A DNA stretch of 64,000 nucleotides, taken from Peristeroidobacter soli. GTDB taxonomy: Bacteria > Pseudomonadota > Gammaproteobacteria > Steroidobacterales > Steroidobacteraceae. Both the position numbers and the translations under genes were made by a program. Positions 36,501 through 48,500 of this stretch are shown here, in pieces; the stretch's first letter is position 1, and each line of letters opens with the position of its first letter. The notes under the pieces were generated by a model, which was not told the origin of the DNA, ran no database searches, and saw nothing but the letters and a program-made list of their open reading frames with translations. The DNA is taken from assembly GCF_004138485.1 (NCBI RefSeq), contig NZ_RYEV01000005.1:1164827-1228826 (forward strand), given 5' to 3'.

Positions 36501-39500
36501 GTTGTATCGCTATTCGGCGCAAAGCGACCTGCGCGTGGGCGTGCCGGTGGCGAATCGAGTGCGACCCGAAGCCGAAGGACTCATCGGCGCCTTCCTCAAC
36601 ACGCAAGTTCTGCGCTGCCATCTCGATGGCGCCAAGACCTTCGCGCAGCTGCTGAGTCAGGTCAAGCAAACGGCGATCGGCGCGCAGTCGCATCAGGATC
36701 TGCCGTTCGACCGCCTGGTGGACGCGATCCGCCCGCCGCGCAGTCTCGGCTTTCATCCGCTGTTCCAGGTGATGCTCAACGTCCATCGCTGGGAGTTTCA
36801 GCGTCGCACGCGGATGGGCGAGCTGGTGGTGGAGTTTCTGCCGAACGACGTGCGCGCGGCCAAGCTCGACTGGATGCTGGACGTGGGCGATATCAGCGAG
36901 GCACTCGATTGCTGCCTGACCTACAGCACGGATCTGTTCGATCGTGCCACGGTCGAGCGCATGTGCGCGCACTGGGTCGAGCTGCTGAAGCGCATGTCAG
37001 AGCGAAGCGACGTTGCGATCGGCAGCGTTGCGCTCCTGGGAACGAGGGAGCGCGCGCTGCTGAGTCATTGGGGAATCAACGAACGACGCTTCGACGCTCT
37101 GCCGCCGGTGCATGCGCTGATCGAGCAGCAGGCTCGGCGCAGTGGCGAGGCGATCGCGCTGGCGCAAGGGGATGTTCCGCTCAGCTATGCCGAGCTCAAT
37201 CGCCACGCGAATCAGCTGGCGCATCGATTGATCGCACTCGGTGTGCGGGCGGAAACCCGCGTCGGTATCGCCATCGAACGCCGGCCTGAGATGGTCGTGG
37301 GATTGCTCGCTGTGTTGAAGGCGGGCGGGGCGTATGTGCCATTGGATCCTTCGTATCCGGCAGAGCGGCTGGATTACATGAGGCGTGACAGCGGCATCGA
37401 GATACTGCTGACGACTCGCACAGTGCGAGAGCGGTTGCATGATCGAATGGCCGTTACGTGCGTGCTCGTGGACGAGCCTGATTGGCACGAGGAACCGGAC
37501 ACAAATCTCGAGGTGCCGCTGCAGTCGGAGCATCCGGCTTACGCGATCTACACCTCCGGTTCGACGGGGCGACCCAAGGGCGTTCTGGTGCGTCATGGCG
37601 CGCTGAGCAACTTCGTGCAGAGCATGCGACTATCACCGGGACTGTCGGCGCAGGATGTGCTGGTGGCGGTGACGTCGTTGTCTTTCGACATTGCGGCGCT
37701 TGAGTTGTATGTGCCGTTGTGTGTCGGTGCACGCGTGGTCGTTGCAAGCGAAGCCGACGCTCGCGATGGTCTTGCACTGGCGCGGCTGCTGGAAGTGAGT
37801 GGAGCCACGGCGTTGCAGTCGACGCCGGCAGGTTGGCGCATGTTGCTGGCGGCGGGCTGGCGGGGTGCTGCGATCAAGGGACTTTGCGGGGGCGAGGCAT
37901 TGCAGCCGGAGCTCGCCAGTCAACTTTGCGAGCGGGGTGTCGCCCTGTGGAATATGTATGGCCCGACGGAGACCACGATCTGGTCGAGCACGGGCGAGGT
38001 GCGGGATGCGCGTCCGGCGCTGGGATATCCAGTGGCGGCCACGCGGCTGCGTGTGCTCACGGACGATCTGCAGCTGGCGATGCCGGGCATGCCGGGTGAG
38101 TTATATATCGGCGGAGAGGGGCTGGCGCGCGGCTATTTGAACCGCCCCGCGCTCACGGCGGAGCGCTTCGTCGCCGATCCCACGTCGAGCAACGGCGAGC
38201 TTCTGTATCGCACCGGTGATCGAGTGCGTTGGGGGTGGGACGGCGAGCTGCAGCACCTGGGACGCATCGATCATCAGATCAAGGTTCGTGGCTTTCGTAT
38301 CGAACCCGGAGAAATCGAGACTCAGCTGCTGGCGCAAGCGGGGGTGCGCGAGGCGGCGGTTGTGTCCCGGCACGGCGAGAGCGGTGCGCGACTCGTAGCC
38401 TATGTCGTCGGTGAAGCGATCGAGAGCACCACGCTACGGGAGCACTTGTCACAAGTGCTGCCGGACTACATGGTGCCGGCGGCAATCATGGTGCTGGAGC
38501 AGTTGCCGTTGACGCCTAACGGCAAGCTCGATCGCTCAGCGTTGCCCGAGCCGAAGTTCACCAGCGCCGCGGAGTATGAGCCGCCACGAGGTGCAGTCGA
38601 GGAGGCGTTTGCCGCTGTTTGGAAAGCGGTGTTGCGTGTGGAGCGCGTCGGTCGCCACGACAATTTTTTCGAGACCGGCGGGGACTCCATCGTCGGCCTG
38701 CAAGTGGTGGCGCAGCTGCATCGGATGGGTTGGAAGGTCAGCCCGAGGCAATTGTTCGAGCTGCAAACGGTCAGCGAGCTGGCGCAGGTCGCCGAATACG
38801 TGGGCGAGGCGTTCAAAGACACTACGATTGCGCCGACCGAGCCTTTGTTTCATTTGAGTGAAGCACAGCGCGCGACGTTGCCGGTGTCCGTCGATTCGAT
38901 CGAGGACGTCCTGCCACTGACCCCGATGCAACAAGGGATGCTGTTGCACACGCTGCTGGATCCCGCGTCCGGCATATATCTGATGCAGGACCGAAGCACG
39001 ATTCGCAGCGCGCTGGATGTGCAAGCGTTCTGGGACAGTTGGGACGCTGTCCTGCGCAGGCACGCCGCGTTGCGCGCCAGCTTCGTCTGGCAAGGGACTG
39101 AAACGCCTTTCCAGATCATCCATCGTGAGGTGACCCTGCCGAAGGACCATTTGGATCTGCGTCACCTCGGCCGATCCGACGCGCTCGCGCAGGTGGATGC
39201 GATGCTCGAGGACGAGCTTGCCAACGGCTTCGAACTGGATCGAGCGCCATTGCTGCGCGTACGGCTGGCGCAGGTGGCCCAGAGCGAGTTTCACCTGATC
39301 GTGAGCTTCCATCACATGCTGATGGATGCCTGGTGCCTGGGCCTGCTGATGGGCGATGTGTTGGCGGAGTACGACGCCAGGACGCTGGGTAAACCGTTGA
39401 GCGCCGAGCGGCCGGCGCCGTACCGGGACTTCATCGCCTGGCTGCAGAGGCAGGACGAGTCGGCCGCACGCGAGTACTGGCATGACGTGCTCGACGGATT

Positions 39501-42500
39501 CGAGGAAGTCACCCCGTTGCCGATGCGCCGTCATTTCGCGGCGGGCGTCGCTGGCTCGCGCATGATCGATGTGACGACGGCCCTGAGTGCGGCGCAGACC
39601 AAGCAACTGTACGCCGTCGCGCAACGCCACCAGATCACACCGAACACCTTGACTCAGGGCGCCTGGGCGCTGGTGCTGGCACGTCATGCCGATCTGGACG
39701 ATGTGCTCTTTGGTGTCACGGTCGCCGGACGTCCCGTCGACATGCCACAGCTGCAGCGAACGTTGGGACTGTTCATCAACACGGTTCCGTTGCGCGTCCC
39801 GATGCCAGGTCCGGAGCGGGGCATCGGCGTCGCCGACTGGCTGCGCGCGCTGTTCTCACAGAACTTGAGATCGCGGGAGTTCGAACACCTGCCGCTGGTC
39901 GAAGTGCAGACACTCAACGGCCGCGCGCACGACAATGCGCTGTTCGAAAGTCTGTTCGTCTTCGAGAACGCACCGGTCGAGTTCTCGCTGCTCGAACGAG
40001 CGCAGCAGTCCTCGGCCACCAAACAGAGCTCGCGGACGCACACGAACTATCCGCTGACCGTGGTCATCCTGCCGCGTCCGGAGCTGATCCTGCAGATCAC
40101 CTATGACGAGCGCTGCTTCGACGCCGCGACCATCGATCGTTTGCTCGCAAGCTTCAGGCACGTAGTCGAGCAGTTCATCGCCATGCCGCTCGCCGCCCTG
40201 CGTGACATCGAGGCTCTGCCACGAGCCGAACGCGATGCGCTCATCGACTTCGGGCGAGGCCCCTTGCGCCATCAGCCGGCCGAGGTGGACTACATCAGTC
40301 TGTTCCGGCAACAGGTCGCTCTGCATCCGCAGCGAGTGGCGGCGCGCTGTGACGATCGGTCGGTGCGGTATCAGGCGCTGGATACATCGAGCACACAACT
40401 TGCGGGGTTGCTGCGATCGGCGGGCGTGCGAGCTGGCGATGTGGTCATCGTGTTTTCCGAGCGCAACCTCGGATGGCTCGACATGGTGCTCGCTTGCTTC
40501 AAGGCCGGTGCTGCCTATCTGGCCGTCGATATCGAAACGCCGCCACAGCGACTCGCCAGGATTTTTGCGTCGAGCGGTGCGAAGGTGGTCGTCACCGACG
40601 ACGCCTGGCTGCCCGAGCTGCAAGCAGTGACGACGCTTCTGCCCGGTGCTGGGCCCCGCGTCGTCTCGGCGTCGCAGGCGATCACCGCGTCACTGGATTT
40701 CAGGGCGACGCCCATGCATCCGGATCAGCCGGCGTATGTAATCTTCACGTCCGGTTCCACGGGCGAGCCGAAAGGCGTCGTCGTGACCAGCGCGGGCATG
40801 CTGAACAATCAGCTGAGCAAGATCCAGTCCTTCCCGCTCGGCCCGCGCGATGTCATCGCTCAGACCGCCTCGCCGAGCTTCGATATCTCGGTGTGGCAGT
40901 TGCTGGGTGGCCTGATTTGTGGCGCTTGTGTCGACATCGTTCCCAACGATGTGGCGCGCGAGCCGGCGGCGTTGCTGGAGCGCGTGCGCAATCATGGCAT
41001 CACCATTCTGGAATCCGTGCCGAGTCTCATGCAGCGCATGCTCGCTCTGGCTCCCGTGCCGCTGCCGTCGCTGCGAGTGATGATGGCCACGGGTGAGCGG
41101 ATTCCACCCGAGTTGGCGCGCGACTGGCGCGCGCGCTATTCGCAGTCGACGTTGGTCAATGCGTATGGCCCGGCCGAATGCGCCGACGATGTGACGTTGC
41201 ACGTCGAAACCGCAATGTCGGCGCCGTCGAGTCATCGAAGCATCCTGCCGATCGGCCGCCCGGTCGATAACTTCACGCTGTTCGTGCTGGACAGCCGCCT
41301 CGAGCCCGTGCCACTTGGTGCGCCGGGCGAGCTGCATATCGCCGGTATCGGCGTCGGGCTGGGTTATGTAGAGCGCTCCGATCTGACGGCGGAACGTTTC
41401 ATCGCAAATCCATTCGACGCGGGTAGCGGCCGCTTGTACCGCACCGGCGATCGCGTGCGCTGGAATGGCGAGGGTCAGCTCGAATACCTGGGACGGACGG
41501 ATCATCAGGTCAAGGTGCGGGGATTCCGCGTCGAGCCCGGCGAGGTAGAGTCGCAGCTGTTGGCCCAGCCCGAGATCGGCGAGGCGCTGGTGCTGGCCAA
41601 GGAAACAATCGCCGGTAGCGTACTCGTTGCCTATGTCGTGACGCGCTCCGGGCAGAGTATCGATAGTGCTGAGTTGCGCCGGCGGCTGGAACGAACGCTG
41701 CCGGACTACATGGTGCCGGCAACGATTGCGTTCCTCGACAGCATGCCTCGCAACCGGAACGGCAAGGTCGATCGAAAGGCGCTGCCTGATCCGCAGTTCG
41801 TGAGCGATGCGCTTTACGAAGCGCCGCAAGGAAGGATGGAAGTCGAGCTCGCCGCCCTCTGGGCGGACGTGCTCGGCGTGCCTCGGGTCGGTCGACACGA
41901 CAACTTCTTCCAGCTCGGTGGCCATTCGTTGCTGGCGCTGGTGTTGGTGGAGAGACTGAGGGTCAGGGGGTGGCACGCGCAGGTGCGTTCGCTCTTTGTG
42001 TACCCGAAGTTGTCCGCGTTCGCCGAGGCGCTGGCCGAGCGGCAGCAAGCTGAGATCGTCGTGCCACCCAACGGGATTCCGTCGGGCTGTACGAGGATCG
42101 AACCGGACATGCTTGCGCTGATCGAGCTCGATGCGCGCGAGATCGATCTCATCGAGAGTGCGGTGCCGGGCGGCGCGAGCAACATTCAAGACATCTATCC
42201 GCTGGCACCGCTGCAGGAAGGCATTCTGTTTCATCATGTGCTGCAGGCGGCGGGTGATGCCTACACGCTGCCGTGCCTGCTTGCCTTCGACAGCTCGGAT
42301 CGTCTGCTCGGTTTCATCGACGGCCTGAATCGAGTCATCGCACGCCATGACATTCTGCGCTCTGCCGTCTTGTGGGAAGGCTTGAGGGAGCCGGTGCAAG
42401 TCGTGTATCGACAGGCAACCGTGCAGCTGGAGTGGTTGAAAGACGAGGACACAGCAGCGAGCGAAGGGATCAGCGATCGGCTCCGTGCGCGCATCGATCC

Positions 42501-45500
42501 ACATCGATATCGCGTCGATGCACGACGCGCACCGATGATTGCGGCATTCGCGGCGCACGAGCCGGCGCGGCGGCGCTGGCTGCTGCAGCTGGCTTGCCAT
42601 CATCTAGTGCTGGATCACACGACGCTCGAACTGATCGTGAACGAGATCGCGCTGATCCAGCAAGGCCAGGTCGAGCGGTTGCCGGAACCCATCCCGTTCC
42701 GCCGCTTCGTGGCGCAGGCGAGATTGGGTGTCAGTCAAGCCGAGCACGAGAAATTCTTCACCCACATGTTGTCGGATGTGGAAGAGCCGACCGCGCCCTT
42801 CGGTCTGCTGGATGTGCAGGGCGACGGTATCGACATCGCAGAAGCGCGGCTGCCGCTGGAGGCAGAGCTCTCGCGCCAGTTGAGGCAGCATGCACAGCGC
42901 AACGGCGTGAGCGCCGCGGTGTTGTTCCACCTCGCGTGGGCGTTGGTGCTGGCGAGGGCCACCGGCAGGGACGATGTTGTCTTTGGTACCGTGCTGTTCG
43001 GACGGATGCAAGGCGGAGAGGGCGCCGAACGCGCGCTCGGCATGTTCATCAACACGCTGCCGGTTCGAATCAAGCTCGGGACGCGTCCGGTGGAGCAGTG
43101 CGTGCGCGAGGTACATGCGGTTCTGACGGACTTGCTGACGCACGAGCATGCGAGTCTGGCACTGGTGCAGCGGTGTAGTGCGGTGGCTGATTCGCCGCTG
43201 TTCTCGGCATTGCTCAATTATCGATACGGTTGGCAAGGCGGAGCGGGCCGCAACCGTCGTTATGGCGAAGGCACGGAGCTGCTCGAGACTCAGGAGCGCA
43301 CGAACTATCCCGTCACGTTCTGCGTCGATGACCTGGGCGAGGGATTCGAGCTGTCGGCCCAGGTTTCGGGCAGTGTGGGCGCGCAACGCGTGTGCGAGCT
43401 CATGCAAGTAGCGCTTCGTTCCATTGCCGAAGCACTGACGATACAGTCGCAACGGCGAATCTGTGAGCTAGGCGCGATCCCTGTGCAGGAAGATCGGCTG
43501 CTTCGAAAGTGGAGTGCCGGCGGCGCGCGCCTCGATTGCCCCGAGTCGCTACAACGCCGCGTGGAGCGTCAGGCGCGCGAGCGTCCCGACGCGATAGCGC
43601 TGCTGTTGAACGATGAACAGATCGGCTACGCGGAGTTGAACCATCGGGCCAATCGACTGGCGCATCGCCTGATCGCATCGGGCGTCGGTGCGGAGGCGCG
43701 GGTCGGCATCGCGATGGAACGTTCGATCGATCTCATCGTCGCGATGCTCGCCATTCTCAAGGCCGGCGCTGCCTACGTGCCGCTCGATCCACGCTATCCG
43801 GCCGATCGGCTCAGCTACATGATGCGAGATAGCGGCATCGGATTGTTGCTGACCCAGGGGGCGGTCGAACATCGCTTGCCGATCGTGGACGGTGTGCAGT
43901 CGTTGCGGATGGAGACAATCGATCTGCGCGACGAGCCGGCTCACGATCCGAACCTGCCGTGGCATCCAGATCATCTGGCATATGTGATCTACACCTCGGG
44001 CTCCACCGGCAGGCCGAAGGGAGCGCAGCTATCGCACCGGAACGTCAGCCGGCTGCTGGCGGCGACCCACGAGTGGTTTCATTTCAACGAGCGCGACGTC
44101 TGGACGTTGTTCCATTCCTACGCCTTCGATTTCTCGGTGTGGGAGATCTTCGGCGCGTTGTGCCACGGCGGTCGCCTGGTGATCGTGCCGTATGAGGTGA
44201 GTCGCTCTCCAGAAGATTTTCTCGCGCTGCTGCGTCAGCGGCAGGTCACTGTGCTGAATCAGACGCCGTCGGCATTCCAGCAGCTGATGCAGGTCCCTGC
44301 GCTCTACGACGGCACCGATCTGGCGCTGCGCGTGGTGATCTTTGGCGGCGAGGCCCTGGAACCGCGCAGCCTGCGGCCGTGGCTCGATCATTTCGGAGAT
44401 CTCACGCCGCGGCTCATCAATATGTACGGCATCACGGAGACCACCGTGCATGTGACTTATCGGCCGATCATGAAGCGTGACCTGGAGCAGGCATGCAGTC
44501 CGATCGGCGAACGCATTCCCGATCTGGGCGTCCGTGTGCTGGATGCGCATCTCAATGCGGTGCCGACCGGTGTGCCCGGCGAGCTGTATGTGATGGGCGA
44601 CGGCCTGTCGCGTGGCTATCTGAATCGCGCGGGTCTCTCGGCGGAGCGCTTCATACCAGATCCGTTCTCCGAATATGGAGCGCGGTTGTATCGAACCGGC
44701 GATCTGGTGCGATGGACCGCGCGGGGCGAGCTGGAATACCTCGGGCGGCTGGACCATCAGATCAAGATCCGCGGCTTCCGCATCGAGCTCGGGGAGATCG
44801 AAGCGCAGCTGCGCGAGCAGCCCGGCGTGAGTGCGGCTGTCGTGACCGCGAATCGAAGTGCAAATGGTGTTCGCCTCGTGGCCTATGTCGTGGGTCGCGA
44901 AGGCACTGCGCTCGATACCGTGCGGATTCGAGAGCGGCTGTCACTCGTGCTGCCGGATCACATGCTGCCGAGCGCGATCGTCGAGATCGAGCGTTTGCCG
45001 CTGAATGCGAACGGCAAACTGGATCTCAAGGCGTTGCCGGAGCCGGGCTCGGTCAGCACCACGGAGTACCAGGCTCCGCAAGGAGACATCGAAGCAGCGC
45101 TTGCGTCGATCTGGTCGGACGTGCTCGGCGTTTCGCGGGCAGGCCGCAACGCGAACTTCTTCGAGCTGGGCGGGCATTCACTGCTCGCGTTGCGCGTGGT
45201 CGACCGTTTGCGAGCTCGCGGCTGGCAGGCACAGGTGCGCTCACTGTTCCAGCAGCCGGAGCTGGCGGCGTTCGCACGCACCATTGCTTTGGAGGCCGAC
45301 GCACCCGACATGCTCGTGCCGCCGAACCTCATTCCAACGGGATGTACCGCGATCGAGCCGGGCATGCTCACGCTGGTCGAACTGACGGCGGAGCAGATTC
45401 GCGCCATCGAGGCCACCGTGCCGGGAGGTCCGGCGAACATTCAAGACATCTATCCGCTGGCGCCGCTGCAGGAAGGCATGCTCTTCCATTACCTGCTGCA

Positions 45501-48500
45501 GACCGAAGGCGATGCCTATGTCATGCAGAACACCTTTGCGTTTCAGAGCCGGCGGCAGCTCGAGAGCTTTGTCGACAGCTTCAATCGAGTGATCGAGCGG
45601 CACGACATTCTGCGTACCGCCGTGGTGTGGGAGGGGCTCACCGAAGCGGTTCAAGTGATATATCGAAGTGCCCCACTGCGGGTGAAGTGGCTCGATGTCC
45701 CCGAGGCCAGCGATACCGAAGCAGCGGTCCAATTGCTGGACGCTCATGCGCATCCCCGTCGTTTCAAGATCGACGTACGGCGCGCGCCGATGTTTCATGC
45801 GGTGGCACTGCGCGAGGCGACGCAGGGACGCTGGTTGCTCAGGCTGCTCAGTCACCACCTGATCGACGACAACACCACGGTGCGACGCTTCATCGAGGAA
45901 ATCATCCTGATCCAGCAGGGACGGGAGGCGGAGCTGCCCGAGCCCATTTCATTCCGGCACTTCGTGGCTCGAGCTCGCCGCAGCGATAGTGTCGCGGGAC
46001 ACGAAGCGTTCTTCCGAAAGATGCTCGGCGAGGTGAACGAACCGACCGCGCCATTCGGGCTGCTGGATGTGAGGGGCAGCGGCGATGACGTGGCGGAAGC
46101 GCGCTTGCGACTGCCGGCGGAGCTGTCGAAACAAGTGCGCGAACAGGCTCAGCGCCATGGCGTGAGCGCGGCGGCGCTGTTCCATCTGGCCTGGGCGCTG
46201 GTGCTGGGCAAGACCACCGGTCAGAGCGATGTCGTGTTCGGGACGGTGCTGTTCGGGCGCATGCATGGCGGCGAAGGTGCCGAGCGCGCGCTCGGCTTGT
46301 TCATCAACACGCTGCCGATCCGCATCGAGCTTGGCACGAACAGCGTGGCGCGATGCCTGCGACAGACTCACGAGGTACTGACGGACCTGATGCAGCACGA
46401 GCATGCCAGCTTGCCGCTGGCGCAACGCTGCAGTGGCCTGCCCAAGGGCACGCCGCTGTTCTCGGCGCTGTTCAACTATCGACATGGCGCGGCCGCTTCC
46501 GATCCATCCGCGGTGCATGTCTGGGAGGGCATGGAGGTTCTCAGCAACGAAGAGCGTACGAACTATCCGATCACGATGTCGGTGGACGACAGCGGTGAGC
46601 GGTTCGAGCTGCAGGCGCAGGTCGTGCCTTCGTTGAGCGCGACCCGCGTTTGTGAGTATCTGCACCACAGTCTCGCTGAGTTGATCGGGGCGCTGGCCGG
46701 ACAATCGCAACGGCTTGCGTGCGAGCTGGAGATGATGACCGAGGCCGAGCGGACGCAACTATCGCGGTGGAGCGTCAGTCCCAGCCGTCTTGCACGGACC
46801 GAGCGAATTCATGACTCGATCGCCCGCCGGGCGGCTCAATCGCCGGAGGCGACGGCGCTGACCTTCGACGACGAACGAGTGAGTTACGCGGAGTTGAACG
46901 TCCGAGCGAACCGGCTGGCGCATCGATTGATGGCACTAGGGGTGGGCCCCGAGGTCCGCGTCGGTATCGCGATGGAGCGTTCGACCGAGCTGGTCGTCAC
47001 CATCCTCGCGATTCTGAAAGCGGGCGGCGCCTATGTGCCGCTGGATCTCGGCTATCCGCTGGAGCGACTGCGCTATATGGTCGACGACAGCGGCATGCGC
47101 CTGCTGTTGACTCAGCGGCGACTGGTGAGCGGATTGCCAACGTCCGACGCGGTCCGCGTCCTCGCGATCGATGAGATCGATACCCCCCATGAGTCGGCGG
47201 TTGATCCCGACGTGACGTTGCATCCGGAGAATCTCGCGTACGTAATCTACACCTCGGGATCGACGGGCAGGCCAAAGGGCAGTCAGATCTCGCATGCCAG
47301 CCTGTCGAACTATCTGTGCTGGGCGCAGGCGTACTACTTCGAGGACGCGCCCGACGGGGGCAGCTTCGGACTGTATTCCTCGCTCTCGTTCGACCTGACC
47401 GTCACCAGCCTGTTCGTCCCGCTGCTGCGTGGGCGGACGCTGCGAGTCTTCGCCGAGGAGCTGCCGGTTGCCGACATCTTGAAAGCCAGCTTCGCGCCGG
47501 ACAGCTCGATCGACGCAATCAAGCTCACGCCTTCGCACATCTCCTTGCTGGGGCAGCTGGGTCTGCCGAAGGCGCGCATTCGTCTGGCCATTGTGGGCGG
47601 CGAGGCGCTGTCGGCCGAGCAGGTGCGTGTGTTGCATGGCCTGAACCCGGCGATGCAGGTTTACAACGAGTACGGTCCCACCGAGTCCACCGTCGGTTGT
47701 GTGATTCAACTCGTTCGGCGTGGCGAGGAGTCGATCGCCATCGGCACGCCGATCCCGGGGACGTGTGCCTATGTGTTGGATGCTCGGGGCATGCCTGTGC
47801 CGATCGGCGTGACAGGTGAGTTGTATCTCGGTGGCGCAGGCCTCGCCCGCGGATATCTGGATCGCGCGGGACTGACAGCCGAGCGCTTCGTGGCGGATCC
47901 CTTCGGCGAGTCGGGGGGCAGGCTGTATCGCACCGGTGATTGGGTGCGTTGGAATGCCCGTGGCGAATTGGAGTATCTGGGACGCATCGATCACCAGGTA
48001 AAGATCCGCGGCTACCGGATCGAGCTGGGAGAAATCGAGTCTCAGCTGCTCGCGCAACCCGAAGTGCGCGAGGCGGTCGTGATGGCGCAGGGGGAGAAGG
48101 ACGGCAAGCGACTGATCGCCTATGTCGCTCCCGAGATGAGCGCGCTCGATACCGCCGGTGGCGATGCGGATGTGGCTTCGCGTGGCGAGCTGGTCGCGCA
48201 ATGGGAGTCGGTGTTCGACGGCACCTATGAGGGCGAGGGGACGGCGCCAAGTTTCCGCGGTTGGAACAGCAGCTATACGGATCTGCCGATTCCTGAAGCA
48301 CAGATGCAGGAGTGGTTGGAGAACACGGTGGCGCGCATTCAGTCGCTGCGGCCCGAGCGCATCCTGGAGATCGGCTGCGGCGTGGGACTGCTGGTGCAAC
48401 ACCTGGCGCCGCGCGTTGCCAACTATCTGGGCAGGGATTTGTCGGCGTGCGCCGTGAGAGATCTGAGCGCCTGGATCCGCACGCAGTCGGCGTTGTCGCA

